A stretch of 64,000 nt of DNA, taken from positions 186,001 to 250,000 of the forward strand of contig JACJNZ010000039.1 of assembly GCA_014695325.1 (NCBI GenBank). The letters run 5' to 3'. Below the pieces are notes generated by a model. The model saw only the letters and a program-made list of their open reading frames with translations. It did no database searches and had not been told where the DNA came from. Position numbers and translations under genes: made by a program. Below are positions 25,579 through 35,851 of this stretch, one piece after another; the stretch's first letter is position 1, and each line of letters begins with the position of its first letter. The stretch comes from Cyanobacteria bacterium FACHB-502 (GTDB lineage: Bacteria > Cyanobacteriota > Cyanobacteriia > Elainellales > Elainellaceae).

Positions 25579-25614
25579 CACTTAACCATTCACTTAACCA
25601 TTCACTCAACCATC
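25579..25614. repeat. Three-copy 12-bp tandem repeat
   Basis: CACTTAACCATT occurs twice perfectly (25579-25590, 25591-25602) and a third time with two changes (25603-25614). It lies just before the stop codon of putA on the opposite strand, in the AT-rich spacer between the OLD-family gene and putA. Confidence 0.75.
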
Positions 25615-25621
25615 AACAAAT

Positions 25622-28600
25622 CTATTGTTCTGCACCTTCGATCGGGGCAAATCCCTGCCGCTGGATGTTTTCGCTGATGTGGCGGGGTTCGAGGAATTGC
25701 AGCAGGTAATCGGGTCCGCCTGCCTTGGAGCCAACGCCAGAGAGTTTGAAGCCACCGAAGGGTTGACGGGCAACGATCGCGCCTGTGATGTGGCGGTTGA
25801 TATAGAGGTTGCCTACCTCGAAATCGGCTTCGGCTTTGGCGATGTGGGACGGGGTGCGGGAGTATAAGCCGCCCGTGAGCGCAAAGTTTGTGCCATTTGC
25901 AATCTCGATCGCCTGATCGAAATTTTGCGCCTTCATCACAGCCAGAACGGGACCGAAGATTTCTTCCTGAGCGATCGTCCCGGTGGGCGAAACGTCTGTA
26001 AAGATAACGGGTCCGACAAAGTAGCCCGATTCAGGGGAGGGCAGCTCAAGCGCGAGAGTGGCTTCCTGTTTGCCTTGCTCGATGTATTCGCGGATGCGTT
26101 TTTGTGCCGAGGCATCAATCACGGGTCCGACTTGCGTGCTGGGAGATTCGGCTACGCCCACATTGAGCGATCGCGTAGCTTCGATCAGACGATTCACAAA
26201 GGTTTCGTAGATTGGCTCTAGCACAATTACTCGCGAACAGGCAGAGCATTTCTGACCGCTGTAGCCAAAGGCAGAATAAACCACGCCTGCCACTGCCTGA
26301 TCCAGATCGGCACTTTCGTCTACGATGACGGCATTTTTGCCGCCCATCTCGGCAATGACGCGCTTCAGATGTTTTTGTCCCGGCTGAAGCTCTGCCGCTT
26401 CCCGGTAAATGCGACAGCCGACTTCCTGCGATCCGGTGAAGGTGATCATGTGAACGTCAGGATGCTTCACCATGTAGGAACCCACGGTCGAACCCTTGCA
26501 GGGCAGGTATTGAAACACACCTTTGGGCATTCCCGCCTCGACGAGAATATCCGCTAGTTTTGCCGCAATCACCGACGACACTTCCGCAGGCTTCAGGATC
26601 GTGCAGTTACCCGCTACCAGGGAAGCCACAGTCATTCCGGTCGGAATCGCGAGGGGGAAGTTCCAGGGGGAAATGATCAGCGAAATGCCACGCGGCTGGT
26701 AGTGATAGCGGTTCGTTTCGCCCACCACGTCATAATTGACGCCCCGATCGAGTCGTTCCATTTCATCTGAGTAGAAGCGGCAGAAGTCGATCGCCTCCGA
26801 AATCTCTGGATCTGCCTGACCTAGGGGCTTTCCGGTTTCTAGCACCATCCAGCCTGCGAGTTCTGCCCGTCGCTGCTCCATCAGATCGGCTGCTTTCCGC
26901 AGGATGTTGGCGCGTTGCCTTGCCGGGGTTTTCTTCCATGCCGGGAATGCGGCTTTGGCTGCCTGGATTGCTTGCTCTGCCTGCTCAGTGCTGGCGAGTC
27001 CCACCTGTCCAACGATTTCGTCGGGGTTCGAGGGATTGAGCGAGTTAAAGCTTTCCAGGGTGTTGACGCGATCGCCATTCACCAACGGTAAATAACTCTT
27101 GCCTAACTGCTGCCGTACTGATTGAACCGCATCGAGTGCCTGATCACGTTTTGCGACGATTGCATAGTCCGTATCGGGGGCATTGTGAAACTTGCCGTTT
27201 TGAATCGCTGCTCCATTTTCCTCAACCAATATTGGGGGCGCCAGCAGTTCTTCAACCGGACGTTCTTCCAGGTTTTGCCGCAGAAATGACGTATTTGCAG
27301 TATTTTCTAGCAGACGACGGATAAGATACGCCATGCCGGGAATCAGTTCGCCGTAGGGACAGTAAACCCGCACCCGAAAACCCTGATCTACTAAAGCTTT
27401 CCCTAGCTTGTCTGCCATGCCGTACAGCACTTGTAGTTCGACCCGCTTGCGAGGAATGTTCAGCTCGCGGGCAATCGCCATTGCATAAGCCTGGGACCGC
27501 ACGTTATGAGAGCCGATCGCCGCATTCAGATATTCGTGACTCTCCAGCAGAATGCGCGTTAGCTTTTCAAAATTAGCGTCGGTCGAAATTTTGTGCGAGA
27601 ACACAGGAACGTCCCATTCGTGCTGGTTTGCCTTGATCGTTTCCTGATCCCAGTACGCGCCTTTCACCAGACGAATCGAGATCGGGTTACCGCGCTGTTT
27701 TGCCCATTCGACCCAACCGCGCAAATCTGCCTCGGTATCGCGCAAATAGGCCTGAAGCGTCACGCCGATATTAGAGCGATCGCGGAATTCTGGCTCCATC
27801 AAAAGCTGCTTCAAAATGGCGATCGTGATGTCTTTATACTGATACTGCTCCATATCGAAGTGAACCGACGCCCCCAGTTCTCCGGCGCGGCGCAGCAGGG
27901 TTCTCACCCGTTCCGTCACTTTTGCCTGACTGCCTTTTTCGTCCAGCGGATCAAACTGAGAATAAAATGCGGTCAGCTTCACGGACACCTGCACTTTGGG
28001 CAATTCTTCCCCATCAGCGCGATCGATCTGCTCCACAGTAGACCAGCGTTTTGAGGCTTCGGTGAGCTGCTCCATCAAGTCCAGATAGCGATCGAGATAA
28101 GACTGTGCCTCGGCTTCGGTGATTACCGCTTCGCCTAGAAGATCGACCGTAAAGGTCATCTTTTCTTTCCGCAACTGTTCGATCGTCTTAATCACCTGCT
28201 TGATCGTTTCGCCAGCAATATATTTGTGCGCCAGCGTTTCTACCGCAGTGGATACCGTCGTTGCCGCCATTTGTCCGGGAAGCGAATCGGGGGCAGCAAA
28301 GCCCAGCATTCCCTTCAGCGCAGCAGGCAGTTCGACGTTTTCCTGGCCGAGATATTCCTGCATGTGACGCGCAATTTCTGCCTTACTCCGCAATGCAGGC
28401 AAGCAGTCAATAAAGCGAAAGAGCTGTACCCGCAAGCCAGGATTCTCCATCGCCCAGCCCAGCAGCTTGTCGTCCCAGCGCATTTGATCGCGGAGCTGGG
28501 CAAAGATCGATCGATTTTCACGGGTTGCCGAAAGTAGTTGCCGAGCGATCGTCTGAGTTAGAGACTCGTAGCGATTATCGGTTCCCTGAGAAGCTTGTAA

Positions 28601-28624
28601 AACCACAATATGAACCCCCTTCAC
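25622..28624 (-). CDS. putA: Bifunctional proline dehydrogenase / glutamate-semialdehyde dehydrogenase (PutA)
   Basis: This 1000-residue enzyme oxidises proline to glutamate in two steps with channelling. The FAD-dependent proline dehydrogenase barrel covers about 80-450 (SVKLTAFYSQFDP, IRLVKGAYWDQE, and the LENTANTSFLRQ end motif). The aldehyde dehydrogenase domain covers about 515-985, with FTGSQEVGC (NAD site), EMGGKNAVIVD and catalytic Cys in YSGQKCSACSRV. It lacks the N-terminal ribbon-helix-helix DNA-binding domain of enterobacterial PutA, so it is not a self-repressor. The length and order match the cyanobacterial type. It stands alone, and no regulator is adjacent. Confidence 0.95.
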   Translation of the reverse strand: MKGVHIVVLQASQGTDNRYESLTQTIARQLLSATRENRSIFAQLRDQMRWDDKLLGWAMENPGLRVQLFRFIDCLPALRSKAEIARHMQEYLGQENVELPAALKGMLGFAAPDSLPGQMAATTVSTAVETLAHKYIAGETIKQVIKTIEQLRKEKMTFTVDLLGEAVITEAEAQSYLDRYLDLMEQLTEASKRWSTVEQIDRADGEELPKVQVSVKLTAFYSQFDPLDEKGSQAKVTERVRTLLRRAGELGASVHFDMEQYQYKDITIAILKQLLMEPEFRDRSNIGVTLQAYLRDTEADLRGWVEWAKQRGNPISIRLVKGAYWDQETIKANQHEWDVPVFSHKISTDANFEKLTRILLESHEYLNAAIGSHNVRSQAYAMAIARELNIPRKRVELQVLYGMADKLGKALVDQGFRVRVYCPYGELIPGMAYLIRRLLENTANTSFLRQNLEERPVEELLAPPILVEENGAAIQNGKFHNAPDTDYAIVAKRDQALDAVQSVRQQLGKSYLPLVNGDRVNTLESFNSLNPSNPDEIVGQVGLASTEQAEQAIQAAKAAFPAWKKTPARQRANILRKAADLMEQRRAELAGWMVLETGKPLGQADPEISEAIDFCRFYSDEMERLDRGVNYDVVGETNRYHYQPRGISLIISPWNFPLAIPTGMTVASLVAGNCTILKPAEVSSVIAAKLADILVEAGMPKGVFQYLPCKGSTVGSYMVKHPDVHMITFTGSQEVGCRIYREAAELQPGQKHLKRVIAEMGGKNAVIVDESADLDQAVAGVVYSAFGYSGQKCSACSRVIVLEPIYETFVNRLIEATRSLNVGVAESPSTQVGPVIDASAQKRIREYIEQGKQEATLALELPSPESGYFVGPVIFTDVSPTGTIAQEEIFGPVLAVMKAQNFDQAIEIANGTNFALTGGLYSRTPSHIAKAEADFEVGNLYINRHITGAIVARQPFGGFKLSGVGSKAGGPDYLLQFLEPRHISENIQRQGFAPIEGAEQ

Positions 28625-29219
28625 AGTACACAGGATTCAGCAGAGCCAGAACGGGGGCATCCAAACCCTGTATCTCCTATTCTCAGGGCTTAAGGGTTAA
28701 TTGGCATGGTAGAGCGGCTGGGAGTCAGGGAATCTCCAAAGTTTGTCGTAAATCTTAATATCTTGTACGAGGTTTAGCCTTTGCACAACATTTTTCCAAA
28801 TCTATTTATGACTCGGTTTGCTGGATCGCTACTGCACTGCGTTCGTGTGAAGCAATTAGGCTGTGAACACTATTAAATTCAGGTTGGGTCAGAACAAATT
28901 GACTCAAAAGGAGTCCCAGAAACCCTGGTGGAGAATTTATGCAATCAAGATGCAATCAAGATGAATTTAGTTTGTTTGACATTGCCGATTGAGCACCCGA
29001 ATTGGACTTAGCAGGGGATATTGCACCACTGCTCACACGCTTCATTAAACTAGAGACGAAAAAGATTGCTCAAGCGAATGATGGGGTTAAACCCTGCTCA
29101 AACCATTTCTCAAAATTATTAGCAATACCATCTTCCTACGCTAAAATCTGCCCTATAGCAGTCGCGCAAATGCTAAAGAATTCAGTATTCTTTTTCTGGT
29201 CTTATGCTAGCTGCCTGCC
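28625..29219. other. Intergenic region with an 11-bp tandem duplication
   Basis: This 595-bp divergent spacer between putA and the DUF4112 gene holds a perfect GCAATCAAGAT duplication (28941-28951 and 28952-28962). A 91-codon frame at 29002-29277 overlaps the DUF4112 start and has no recognisable content. Promoters for both flanking genes must lie here. Confidence 0.55.
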
Positions 29220-29708
29220 ATGCCTCCTCTTGCGTCTGCCTCCTTTGCCAATCGTTTACAGCGTCTCCGACAATTGAGCCATCTGCTCGATAGTGCGATC
29301 GGCATTCCCGGCACGAAATATCGCATTGGGCTTGATCCGATTATTGGGCTAGTTCCGGGTGGAGGCGATACGGCGGGGCTGCTGCTGTCTGCCTATATTG
29401 TGATGGAAGCGGCACGTCTGGGGGCTTCTAAGGCAGTTCTGACCCAGATGGTTTCAAATATTGTGTTGGAAACGTTAGTAGGCACGGTTCCCCTGGTGGG
29501 CGATTTCTTTGACGCGACCTGGAAATCGAACGTTCGCAATATCCGCCTGCTCGAAGACCACCTTCAGATCGTGCCGCCCGGTCGTCGATCACAAAATCGG
29601 GGGTTTGCCCTGCTGCTGTTGCTGGGGCTCCTGCTGATTTTTATCGCCTGCCTGACCGTTTCGGTGCTGGTGCTGCGTCAGGTTTTCATCTGGCTGGGGA
29701 TTGGCTAA
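29220..29708 (+). CDS. DUF4112 small membrane protein
   Basis: A 162-residue protein with the DUF4112 signature: LDSAIGIPGTKYRIGLDPIIG, then LVPGGGDTAGLLLSAYI, then TLVGTVPLVGDFFDATWKSN and NIRLLEDHL. It carries a C-terminal membrane helix (ALLLLLGLLLIFIACLTVSV). The family is widespread in bacteria, including cyanobacteria, and has no assigned function. It is probably monocistronic; a promoter for the next gene lies immediately downstream. Confidence 0.85.
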   Translation: MPPLASASFANRLQRLRQLSHLLDSAIGIPGTKYRIGLDPIIGLVPGGGDTAGLLLSAYIVMEAARLGASKAVLTQMVSNIVLETLVGTVPLVGDFFDATWKSNVRNIRLLEDHLQIVPPGRRSQNRGFALLLLLGLLLIFIACLTVSVLVLRQVFIWLGIG

Positions 29709-29782
29709 AAGGAGGTTAACTATCCTTACCGTCCATCGAGCAAAATTAAATTTTCTAACGCTAGATATAGAGATCTAACTAC

Positions 29783-29810
29783 TTGACCGTCCGCCGAGGT
29801 GTGTCATAAT
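29783..29810 (+). promoter_or_regulatory. Sigma70-type promoter for the next gene
   Basis: TTGACC (29783-29788) and CATAAT (29805-29810) are spaced by 16 bp. They lie 26 bp upstream of the ATG at 29836, which would give a short leader. Confidence 0.5.
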
Positions 29811-29835
29811 ACTTCGGCTGCGATCGACTTAATTT

Positions 29836-30951
29836 ATGGTTCAAGTACTTCCTTCGTTTGACTCGACCGACGAGCCGACCTTTTCTCCAGTCCATTCGCG
29901 TTTGCCCGAAGCAATTGATGGACTCGATCTCAACTTTCAGCTTCCCGATCCAGAGGACGATCGCGTTTCGGAAGCTGAGTTTCAGAAGCAGATTGATGCC
30001 GCCTGGTTAGTGTGCGATCGGTTTGACCTGCAAACGGAGATCTGGCGGGGGCGAATTTTGCGAGCGGTACGCAATCGGGAAAAACGCAGCGGCGATGGTC
30101 GGGGCGCAGGTTTCCTTTACTGGCTGAAGGAGCGCGATATTAGCAAGACTCAGGCGTATTCCCTGATCGAGCTAGCAAACAGTGCTGACACGCTGCTAGA
30201 AGAAGGAATGCTGGAACCAGAAGACGTGAACCAGTTCAGCAAACGGGCGTTTTTAGAAACTGCTCAGGCGGCTCCCGAAGTGCAGCAAATGGTCAGCGAT
30301 GCCGCTCGTAAAGGCGATCGAATTACCCGCCGAGAAGTGCGCCAGCTCTCTGACGAATGGACGGCAATCACCTCCGATCTGCTGCCCGAAACGGTGAAGG
30401 AAAAAGCGGCAGATCATTCCCTGCCTACCCGCTATCTGGCTCCACTTGTGAAGGAAATGGAAAAGCTGCCCGAAGCGCATCAAACCGTTCTTAAAAGCGA
30501 AATTGCCGAAAATCCAGACGTGGACACGGTGAAGCAAGTCACCTCCGAAGCCCGCTATCTGGCAAAATATCTCAGTGCAGCTGTTCAGGTGCAGGCACTC
30601 AACCAGAACTCCCTTGATCTGGAAACCGCGCTGGAAGAAGCTCTGCGAATCGGATGCCTCAACAGCACTGCCGATTTAGTCAACCACGCTGCCCAGCTCG
30701 AACAAACGATCGCCAAACTCTATACCACCTGGAAACGACTGAACACCCTGGCTGAACGAGTCTACCTCGATAGCGGCTCCAGCACGCCCCAGCTTCGATC
30801 GCTCCTCAATCACCTGAGTTCCCTCACGAGTGAAGTCCTAGAAATCAGCCTGGGTGACCCGGAGAGTACCTTTTCACGAACGATTCGCTTGCGGATTTTA
30901 CCCGAAGAATCGGGGGATGCCATGGAGATTAATTCCTTTGATTTGAATTAG
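29836..30951 (+). CDS. Conserved cyanobacterial protein, possible DNA-binding
   Basis: A 371-residue soluble protein, rich in helix. The segment IWRGRILRAVRNREKRSG followed by GFLYWLKERDISKTQAYSLI and ELANSADTLLEEGML looks like a DUF3102/ParB-type helix-turn-helix region, as in phage and plasmid regulators. The middle (about 180-245) and C-terminal parts (YTTWKRLNTLAERVYLD) are helical and unrecognised. It has its own likely promoter, and a dus gene follows on the same strand. A regulatory or chromosome-linked role is a guess from the fold-like pattern. Confidence 0.65.
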   Translation: MVQVLPSFDSTDEPTFSPVHSRLPEAIDGLDLNFQLPDPEDDRVSEAEFQKQIDAAWLVCDRFDLQTEIWRGRILRAVRNREKRSGDGRGAGFLYWLKERDISKTQAYSLIELANSADTLLEEGMLEPEDVNQFSKRAFLETAQAAPEVQQMVSDAARKGDRITRREVRQLSDEWTAITSDLLPETVKEKAADHSLPTRYLAPLVKEMEKLPEAHQTVLKSEIAENPDVDTVKQVTSEARYLAKYLSAAVQVQALNQNSLDLETALEEALRIGCLNSTADLVNHAAQLEQTIAKLYTTWKRLNTLAERVYLDSGSSTPQLRSLLNHLSSLTSEVLEISLGDPESTFSRTIRLRILPEESGDAMEINSFDLN

Positions 30952-31119
30952 GGGTGTGGGAAGTGATGCCGCTCACAGTCCTAGATCAGGCCTAGATCGG
31001 GCGGCACAAGCCAATTGCACTTTCTGAAATCGAGACCCTAACGATTGCTGGGAACCCAAGTAGCCCACCCATCCACCCTCCCAGCGATACAATCAGAAAG
31101 ACCCAATTCTCCTAGAACC

Positions 31120-32190
31120 ATGCTCACGCTCTCTCCCAGTCTTCAAGCAAGGCTTTCCACTCCGCTCAAGATTGGCAGCTTCGAGGTGAAGAGTCGGGTA
31201 CTGCAATCGCCCCTTTCGGGTGTGACCGATCTAGTATTTCGGCGGCTGGTGCGTCGCTATGCGCCGGATTCGATGATGTACACCGAAATGGTAAACGCGA
31301 CGGGACTGCACTACGTCAAGCAGTTGCCAAAGATTATGGAAATTGATCCAGAGGAGCGACCGATCAGCATTCAGCTTTTTGACTGTCGCCCGGATTTTCT
31401 GGCAGAAGCAGCGCAAAAAGCGGTCGATGAGGGAGCGGATACTGTCGATATCAACATGGGCTGTCCGGTGAACAAAATCACCAAAAACGGGGGCGGGTCT
31501 TCGCTACTGCGGCAGCCAGAGTTGGCAGGGGAGATTGTGCGATCGGTCGTCAAAGCAGTCAACGTCCCTGTAACCGTCAAAACGCGGATCGGCTGGAGCG
31601 AAAGCGAAATTAATGCTGTGGAGTTTGCTCAGCGAATGCAGGACGCAGGCGCACAAATGCTGACGCTGCATGGTCGGACTCGCGCTCAGGGCTACAACGG
31701 TTCGGCGCGCTGGGAATGGATCGCGAAAGTGAAAGGGGCGCTGTCTATTCCGGTGATTGCCAACGGAGACATTTTTTCCGTGGAAGCGGCAATTCGCTGT
31801 CTGGAAATGACGGGTGCAGATGGAGTAATGTGTTCGCGTGGAACGCTGGGCTATCCTTTTCTAGTGGGCGAAGTGGATTATTTCCTTAAAACTGGGGAAC
31901 TGCGTCAGCCTCCGACTCCGATCGAGCGGCTTCAGTGCGCCAGAGATCATCTGCAAATGCTGTGGGAATACAAGGGCGATCGCGGTATTCGTCAGGCACG
32001 GAAACACATGACCTGGTACGCCAAAGGCTTTCCCGATGCGGCAGATTTGCGCGGCAAGCTAGCAGTGATGGAAACGCTGGAGCAGGGATTGACGCTTATC
32101 GATCAAGCGATCGATCGGCTAGCAAGCTTATCCAGTTGGGAGGTGGAACCCGAATCGGAAACCGAACTGATTGCGATCGGCAACGGCTAG
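31120..32190 (+). CDS. dus: tRNA-dihydrouridine synthase
   Basis: The FMN enzyme reduces uridine to dihydrouridine in tRNA D-loops. From the ATG at 31120 it has 356 residues; the upstream extension to 31045 lacks family residues. Motifs in order: VLQSPLSGVTDLVFRRL, QLFDCRPD, DINMGCPVNKITKNGGGSSLL with the catalytic Cys in GCPV, VKTRIGW, LHGRTRAQGY and IANGDIFSVE. The pattern GCPVNKITKNGGGSSLL fits the DusB-like cyanobacterial type. It is separated by 168 bp from the preceding gene. Confidence 0.93.
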   Translation: MLTLSPSLQARLSTPLKIGSFEVKSRVLQSPLSGVTDLVFRRLVRRYAPDSMMYTEMVNATGLHYVKQLPKIMEIDPEERPISIQLFDCRPDFLAEAAQKAVDEGADTVDINMGCPVNKITKNGGGSSLLRQPELAGEIVRSVVKAVNVPVTVKTRIGWSESEINAVEFAQRMQDAGAQMLTLHGRTRAQGYNGSARWEWIAKVKGALSIPVIANGDIFSVEAAIRCLEMTGADGVMCSRGTLGYPFLVGEVDYFLKTGELRQPPTPIERLQCARDHLQMLWEYKGDRGIRQARKHMTWYAKGFPDAADLRGKLAVMETLEQGLTLIDQAIDRLASLSSWEVEPESETELIAIGNG

Positions 32191-32223
32191 ACCCTGCTTG
32201 AGCGCAGTTACCACAAAACAACT

Positions 32224-32928
32224 TTAAATCAAGACATCTTTGCCATCACGGGCATAGCGAATCCGTAGATAGAGGCCCAGGGTGATCTGCTTCATCACCC
32301 AGTAGAAGATGGTCAGCACAACAAACGTGACCAGGATGACGGCGATCGGTTGTTTGGAGGTCAAATCATTCAGCGTCGATCTCACCACATCGGTTGGGCT
32401 GACTGCCAGATCCCAGCTATTAAACCGACGAAATCGACCCATATAAACGCCGACTGCTGAGAGGAGATGTACCAGCAGTTCTGTCCTTAGTACCCACTGC
32501 CTTGCTCCCTGGCGTTTAAGATAGCGTCCCAGATTGAGCAGCGAAATCACGTATGCCTCAAACCCTGCCAGCATTGCGCCAACGTGAAGCGGAATGAGTA
32601 CCAGCGCAATTACCCAGCCGGAAAGCCCTGCACGAGTGCCCCGAATCAGATGAATGATATCAGTCAGCATATAAGGGGCATTCGGCAAGAACGCAATAAA
32701 CACCGCAAGCAGCACCCACCACCACACCGGACGCGCCCGGCTTTGCCGCTTGAATAAAACAAAGCTCAGAACAAGCGGAATAAACGCCAGGAATGAATTC
32801 CAGACAATCCAACCGCTATAGACATCAGAAACAGCTCTATTAATTTCAAACAGCATAAACAATAATCGATCGGACATCGCAATGTAGCTGACTTTATTTC
32901 CAACCAACATAGCCCAGTTCTCCGCCAT
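32224..32928 (-). CDS. DUF1361 membrane protein
   Basis: A 234-residue protein with six or so membrane helices. It has the family hallmarks LPNAPYMLTDIIHL, then VYMGRFRRFNSWDL, and a C-terminal helix ending in YLRIRYARD. DUF1361 proteins are of unknown function. The start at 32928 (ATG, MAENWAML) is preferred to a GTG three codons upstream. It is convergent with dus, 33 bp apart. Confidence 0.85.
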   Translation of the reverse strand: MAENWAMLVGNKVSYIAMSDRLLFMLFEINRAVSDVYSGWIVWNSFLAFIPLVLSFVLFKRQSRARPVWWWVLLAVFIAFLPNAPYMLTDIIHLIRGTRAGLSGWVIALVLIPLHVGAMLAGFEAYVISLLNLGRYLKRQGARQWVLRTELLVHLLSAVGVYMGRFRRFNSWDLAVSPTDVVRSTLNDLTSKQPIAVILVTFVVLTIFYWVMKQITLGLYLRIRYARDGKDVLI

Positions 32929-33163
32929 CACTGGCACTCTTCATTGAAGCTTATGCTCTAACAGGTATCCTTTTCTAAAACTTCAACTTTACGCTATCAA
33001 GCTGCCTTGATTAATGCGTTACACGCTGAGCCGTTCAATTTTCCTAGTTTTGATGGGATACGTTAAGATTACCGATTCGCATAAAGACGCTTAAACCCAG
33101 ACGGCAAATTTATCTTGGAACTGGAGAACTGGAAAACTGGGGGCGGCTTTGAGAACAAAATGT

Positions 33164-34138
33164 TCAGCGCAGCATACTCATTGCCAACTGCCAGACCTCA
33201 TATCCTCGGCGGCTAAGATGTAGCCCATCGGTGGTGAGTTCGCGGCGCAGGATACCATCTGTTCCGGCAAAGTGGGTTTGCAGATCATAGAAGCTTGCGC
33301 CTTCCTGACGGCTGATTGCGGCAAGGCTGGCATTAATCCGCCGAATTCGATCGCTGGGCAGGGCAGGCAGACGGGTCGGCAGAATCGAATAAACTACGAT
33401 TCCCGCATTAGGATGAGCTTGCCGTAGGCGTTCGATCATAAGTCTTAAATTACTCAACACAGTTTGATCGCTTGCCCCGCGTCGCAGATCGTTAATACCT
33501 GCCATTACATAAATTCGGTCAGGACGGGTTTGATTAAAGCTGGAGATCCGGCGCAGCATTCCCGCTGTGGTGTCTCCCGAAATGCCCTGGTTTAGCCAGA
33601 AGCGATCGCTAGGCAGACGATCGGTTGGAAACCAAAGAAACAGGGAATCGCCAAACAAAATCGTCAGCCGATTGGAACCCTGACTGCGTGTCATTACCTG
33701 AGCCTCTTGCCGCAGCAGCCTGATCCATTCTTCATAGGTTGGCTGTCGCACCGCGTTTTGCCAAGCCCTCTGAAAGCTGTTCACCGGAAAGCGAGGATAC
33801 AGACGACCCACCTGCAGAGCCGCAATTCGCTGGTGGAAAAGCTGGCTTCCAGAACTGGGGCGGATGCTGGTGCTAACACTTGACGCGATGCCAACGACAG
33901 GTGAAGCCGGGCTAAACTCAGGTCGCTGCGAAACCAGCCTGACCCCAGAAGGTGCGCGCTCGACCTGCGTCATTGTAGTTTGAAGCGTAATTTTCCCCTG
34001 GGTTCGGCAAAATTCAGCATAACTGGAAGCATCCGATTGGGGAGAATCTAAAGAAGTGGGAGGCAGGGCTAACTGCCAGCCGGGAGATTGACCTTGAGCA
34101 ACCAAACTGGCTGCAAGTAGACACAACTGACTCATCTC
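33164..34138 (-). CDS. Secreted SGNH/GDSL hydrolase
   Basis: A 324-residue hydrolase. The ATG at 34138 is preceded by AAGGAG and gives a short signal-like N-terminus (LCLLAASLVAQG), so the GTG start further upstream is unlikely. Residues about 60-160 are unassigned. The C-terminal SGNH domain has the four blocks: FGDSLFLWFP (Ser nucleophile), LNQGISGDTTAGML (Gly), YVMAGINDLRRG (GxND) and TTDGLHLSRRGYEVW (DxxH). It probably hydrolyses an ester or acetyl group on an envelope sugar or lipid. Confidence 0.85.
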   Translation of the reverse strand, partial: EMSQLCLLAASLVAQGQSPGWQLALPPTSLDSPQSDASSYAEFCRTQGKITLQTTMTQVERAPSGVRLVSQRPEFSPASPVVGIASSVSTSIRPSSGSQLFHQRIAALQVGRLYPRFPVNSFQRAWQNAVRQPTYEEWIRLLRQEAQVMTRSQGSNRLTILFGDSLFLWFPTDRLPSDRFWLNQGISGDTTAGMLRRISSFNQTRPDRIYVMAGINDLRRGASDQTVLSNLRLMIERLRQAHPNAGIVVYSILPTRLPALPSDRIRRINASLAAISRQEGASFYDLQTHFAGTDGILRRELTTDGLHLSRRGYEVWQLAMSMLR

Positions 34139-34814
34139 GCCAAACTCCTTAAACTCCTTCACGGTGCAGTCACAAACAGGGAAAACCGATTCTCATAGTT
34201 CTTCTTTCACAAAGAAATTTGGCTGCTTCAGGAAAATTCGAGAGAAAATTCGCGGTTGCTTTTTTGCCTGATTCAGGTATTTGCTGTAGCGATGATAATT
34301 CGTGCGATCGAGTTCAAAAATTTCTACCGCAGGATAGAAGCAATTCTCGGTGGAGATGGGCGGGTGCGCTTTCCCCTCTAGAGTCTAATTGCGTGGTGAA
34401 GAATCGAGCAGGGAGCGTTTAACTCGTTCAGCTTTTATTCAACCTAAGTTTGATGATTCCAAAAAGGGCAGCAAGTAGAGTTGAGATGTCCCTAAGCAGC
34501 AGCTTTAGATAGGGCAACTTGATTGAATAGAAGCAGGTTTATTGCTGAACTTTTACTTTGTTCGATCGAGCTTTTACTTCATTCCATTAGTGGCTTAGTC
34601 ACCAGGTGAGCGTGAGCGGGAATCATCCGATAGATTTCAGTTGCGATCGTATCAACATCGTGTTAACGAAGGAAGTCGTAGTGGTTTCAGTAAAGAAATA
34701 TTTCGTTGATTGAAATCCTATTTTATTGCTCGATTTCATTTCGATTTCATTGTCTTTTGTCACTCTAAGATTAGAGCCTATTCCAACCGTATAAAGAGAA
34801 TTGTGGAGGAAAAG
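34139..34814. other. Gene-free divergent region
   Basis: I found no convincing gene in these 676 bp between the SGNH hydrolase and a small protein gene. It contains short imperfect direct repeats (for example GAAAATTCG near 34232 and 34243) and presumably both promoters. Confidence 0.45.
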
Positions 34815-35060
34815 ATGTACGTGATTCAAACCGATCGACAGGCTTGGGTTCAGGGAATTTGGCGAGGATGGCTAACGACTTGCAGTTCTCCCGCAGGAGC
34901 ATTAATTTACCAAGATTTATCAAAGGCTGAAGCAGCAGCAGAGTATTACGGCAAATTCGCTCCAGACTTCAAGTTTTTTATTCGACCCCTACAGCAACAA
35001 GAGCAGTCGCGTATTGAATTGAACGACTACCGTTTCAAGTCCCTTTGCATTTGCTCTTAA
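34815..35060 (+). CDS. Small conserved-looking protein
   Basis: An 81-residue protein. I start it at the ATG at 34815, which is preceded by GGAGG at good spacing; the upstream part of the frame reads as non-coding. The sequence is soluble, with two Trp and a helix rich in Ala/Glu (DLSKAEAAAEYYGKFAPDFK). The acyltransferase gene follows 56 bp later on the same strand, so they may be cotranscribed. I do not recognise a family. Confidence 0.55.
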   Translation: MYVIQTDRQAWVQGIWRGWLTTCSSPAGALIYQDLSKAEAAAEYYGKFAPDFKFFIRPLQQQEQSRIELNDYRFKSLCICS

Positions 35061-35116
35061 CTATCTAATTCACTGTCTAATTTACTACGCTGCTGCAATG
35101 ATTCAGGATAAATCAT

Positions 35117-35851
35117 ATGATTTTTGATGCTCAGTTTCCCAGGGATGTGGTGTGGAATCAGCGGAAAACTGCGCTGTTAACTGCTATTTTTGGTGCTGTT
35201 CCGCTAACCTTGGGAAACAAGATTCGTCGATTAGTTTATCGTTCCCTTTTAGGACAAATTGAAGAGGGAGTAAATATTGGAACTGGGGTGCAACTAGCAG
35301 GTGCAAAAGGAATTTTTTTCGAGAAGAAATCAGCAGTCGAGAGCAACAGCCATTTAAACTGTTGGGGAAATTCCAAGAGCCGCATTATTTTACGCTCGCG
35401 ATCGAGACTTGATCAAGGTGCCCATCTTCAAGCGTTGGGCGGGTGTATTGAAATTGGGGAGATGACGTACATCGGTCCCTACTTTTGTGCGGCAGGTCCT
35501 GGGGACATCAAGATTGGGAAGTATTGCATGATTGCTTCGCACGCTAGTGCTTATGCAAATAACCACATTTTTTCAGATCCCAATGCTTTAATTTGTTCTC
35601 AAGGTGCAACATGCAAAGGCATTGTGATCGAGGATGATTGCTGGCTTGGTACAGGGGTGCGGGTGCTGGATGGCGTCACCATTGGCAAAGGCAGCGTGAT
35701 CGGTGCCGGGGCAGTTGTCACGAAGAGCATTCCCCCTTATTCGATCGCTGTAGGTGTCCCTGCCAAAGTGATTGGTCGTCGCGGAGCCGAATCAACCGAG
35801 TTTGCCGTCCAGCCTGGGGAGCTGATTGCTAGCAATGCTGCTAGAGACTGA
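35117..35851 (+). CDS. Left-handed beta-helix (hexapeptide) acyltransferase
   Basis: A 244-residue protein of the WbbJ/LacA/CysE fold. Imperfect hexapeptide repeats run from about 60 to 225 (for example [28 protein letters not shown], then [16 protein letters not shown] and [16 protein letters not shown]). The final [11 protein letters not shown] is the usual end of sugar O- or N-acetyltransferases. A catalytic-type His lies in [12 protein letters not shown]. It likely acetylates a sugar in a cell-surface polysaccharide; the substrate is unknown. It overlaps the convergent EcsC-like gene by 11 bp. Confidence 0.88.
   Translation: MIFDAQFPRDVVWNQRKTALLTAIFGAVPLTLGNKIRRLVYRSLLGQIEEGVNIGTGVQLAGAKGIFFEKKSAVESNSHLNCWGNSKSRIILRSRSRLDQGAHLQALGGCIEIGEMTYIGPYFCAAGPGDIKIGKYCMIASHASAYANNHIFSDPNALICSQGATCKGIVIEDDCWLGTGVRVLDGVTIGKGSVIGAGAVVTKSIPPYSIAVGVPAKVIGRRGAESTEFAVQPGELIASNAARD

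Noticed and set aside
29002-29277. 91-codon frame before the DUF4112 gene
   Set aside because: It overlaps the DUF4112 start, has no ribosome binding site or recognisable content, and its hydrophobic end is the shadow of the next gene.
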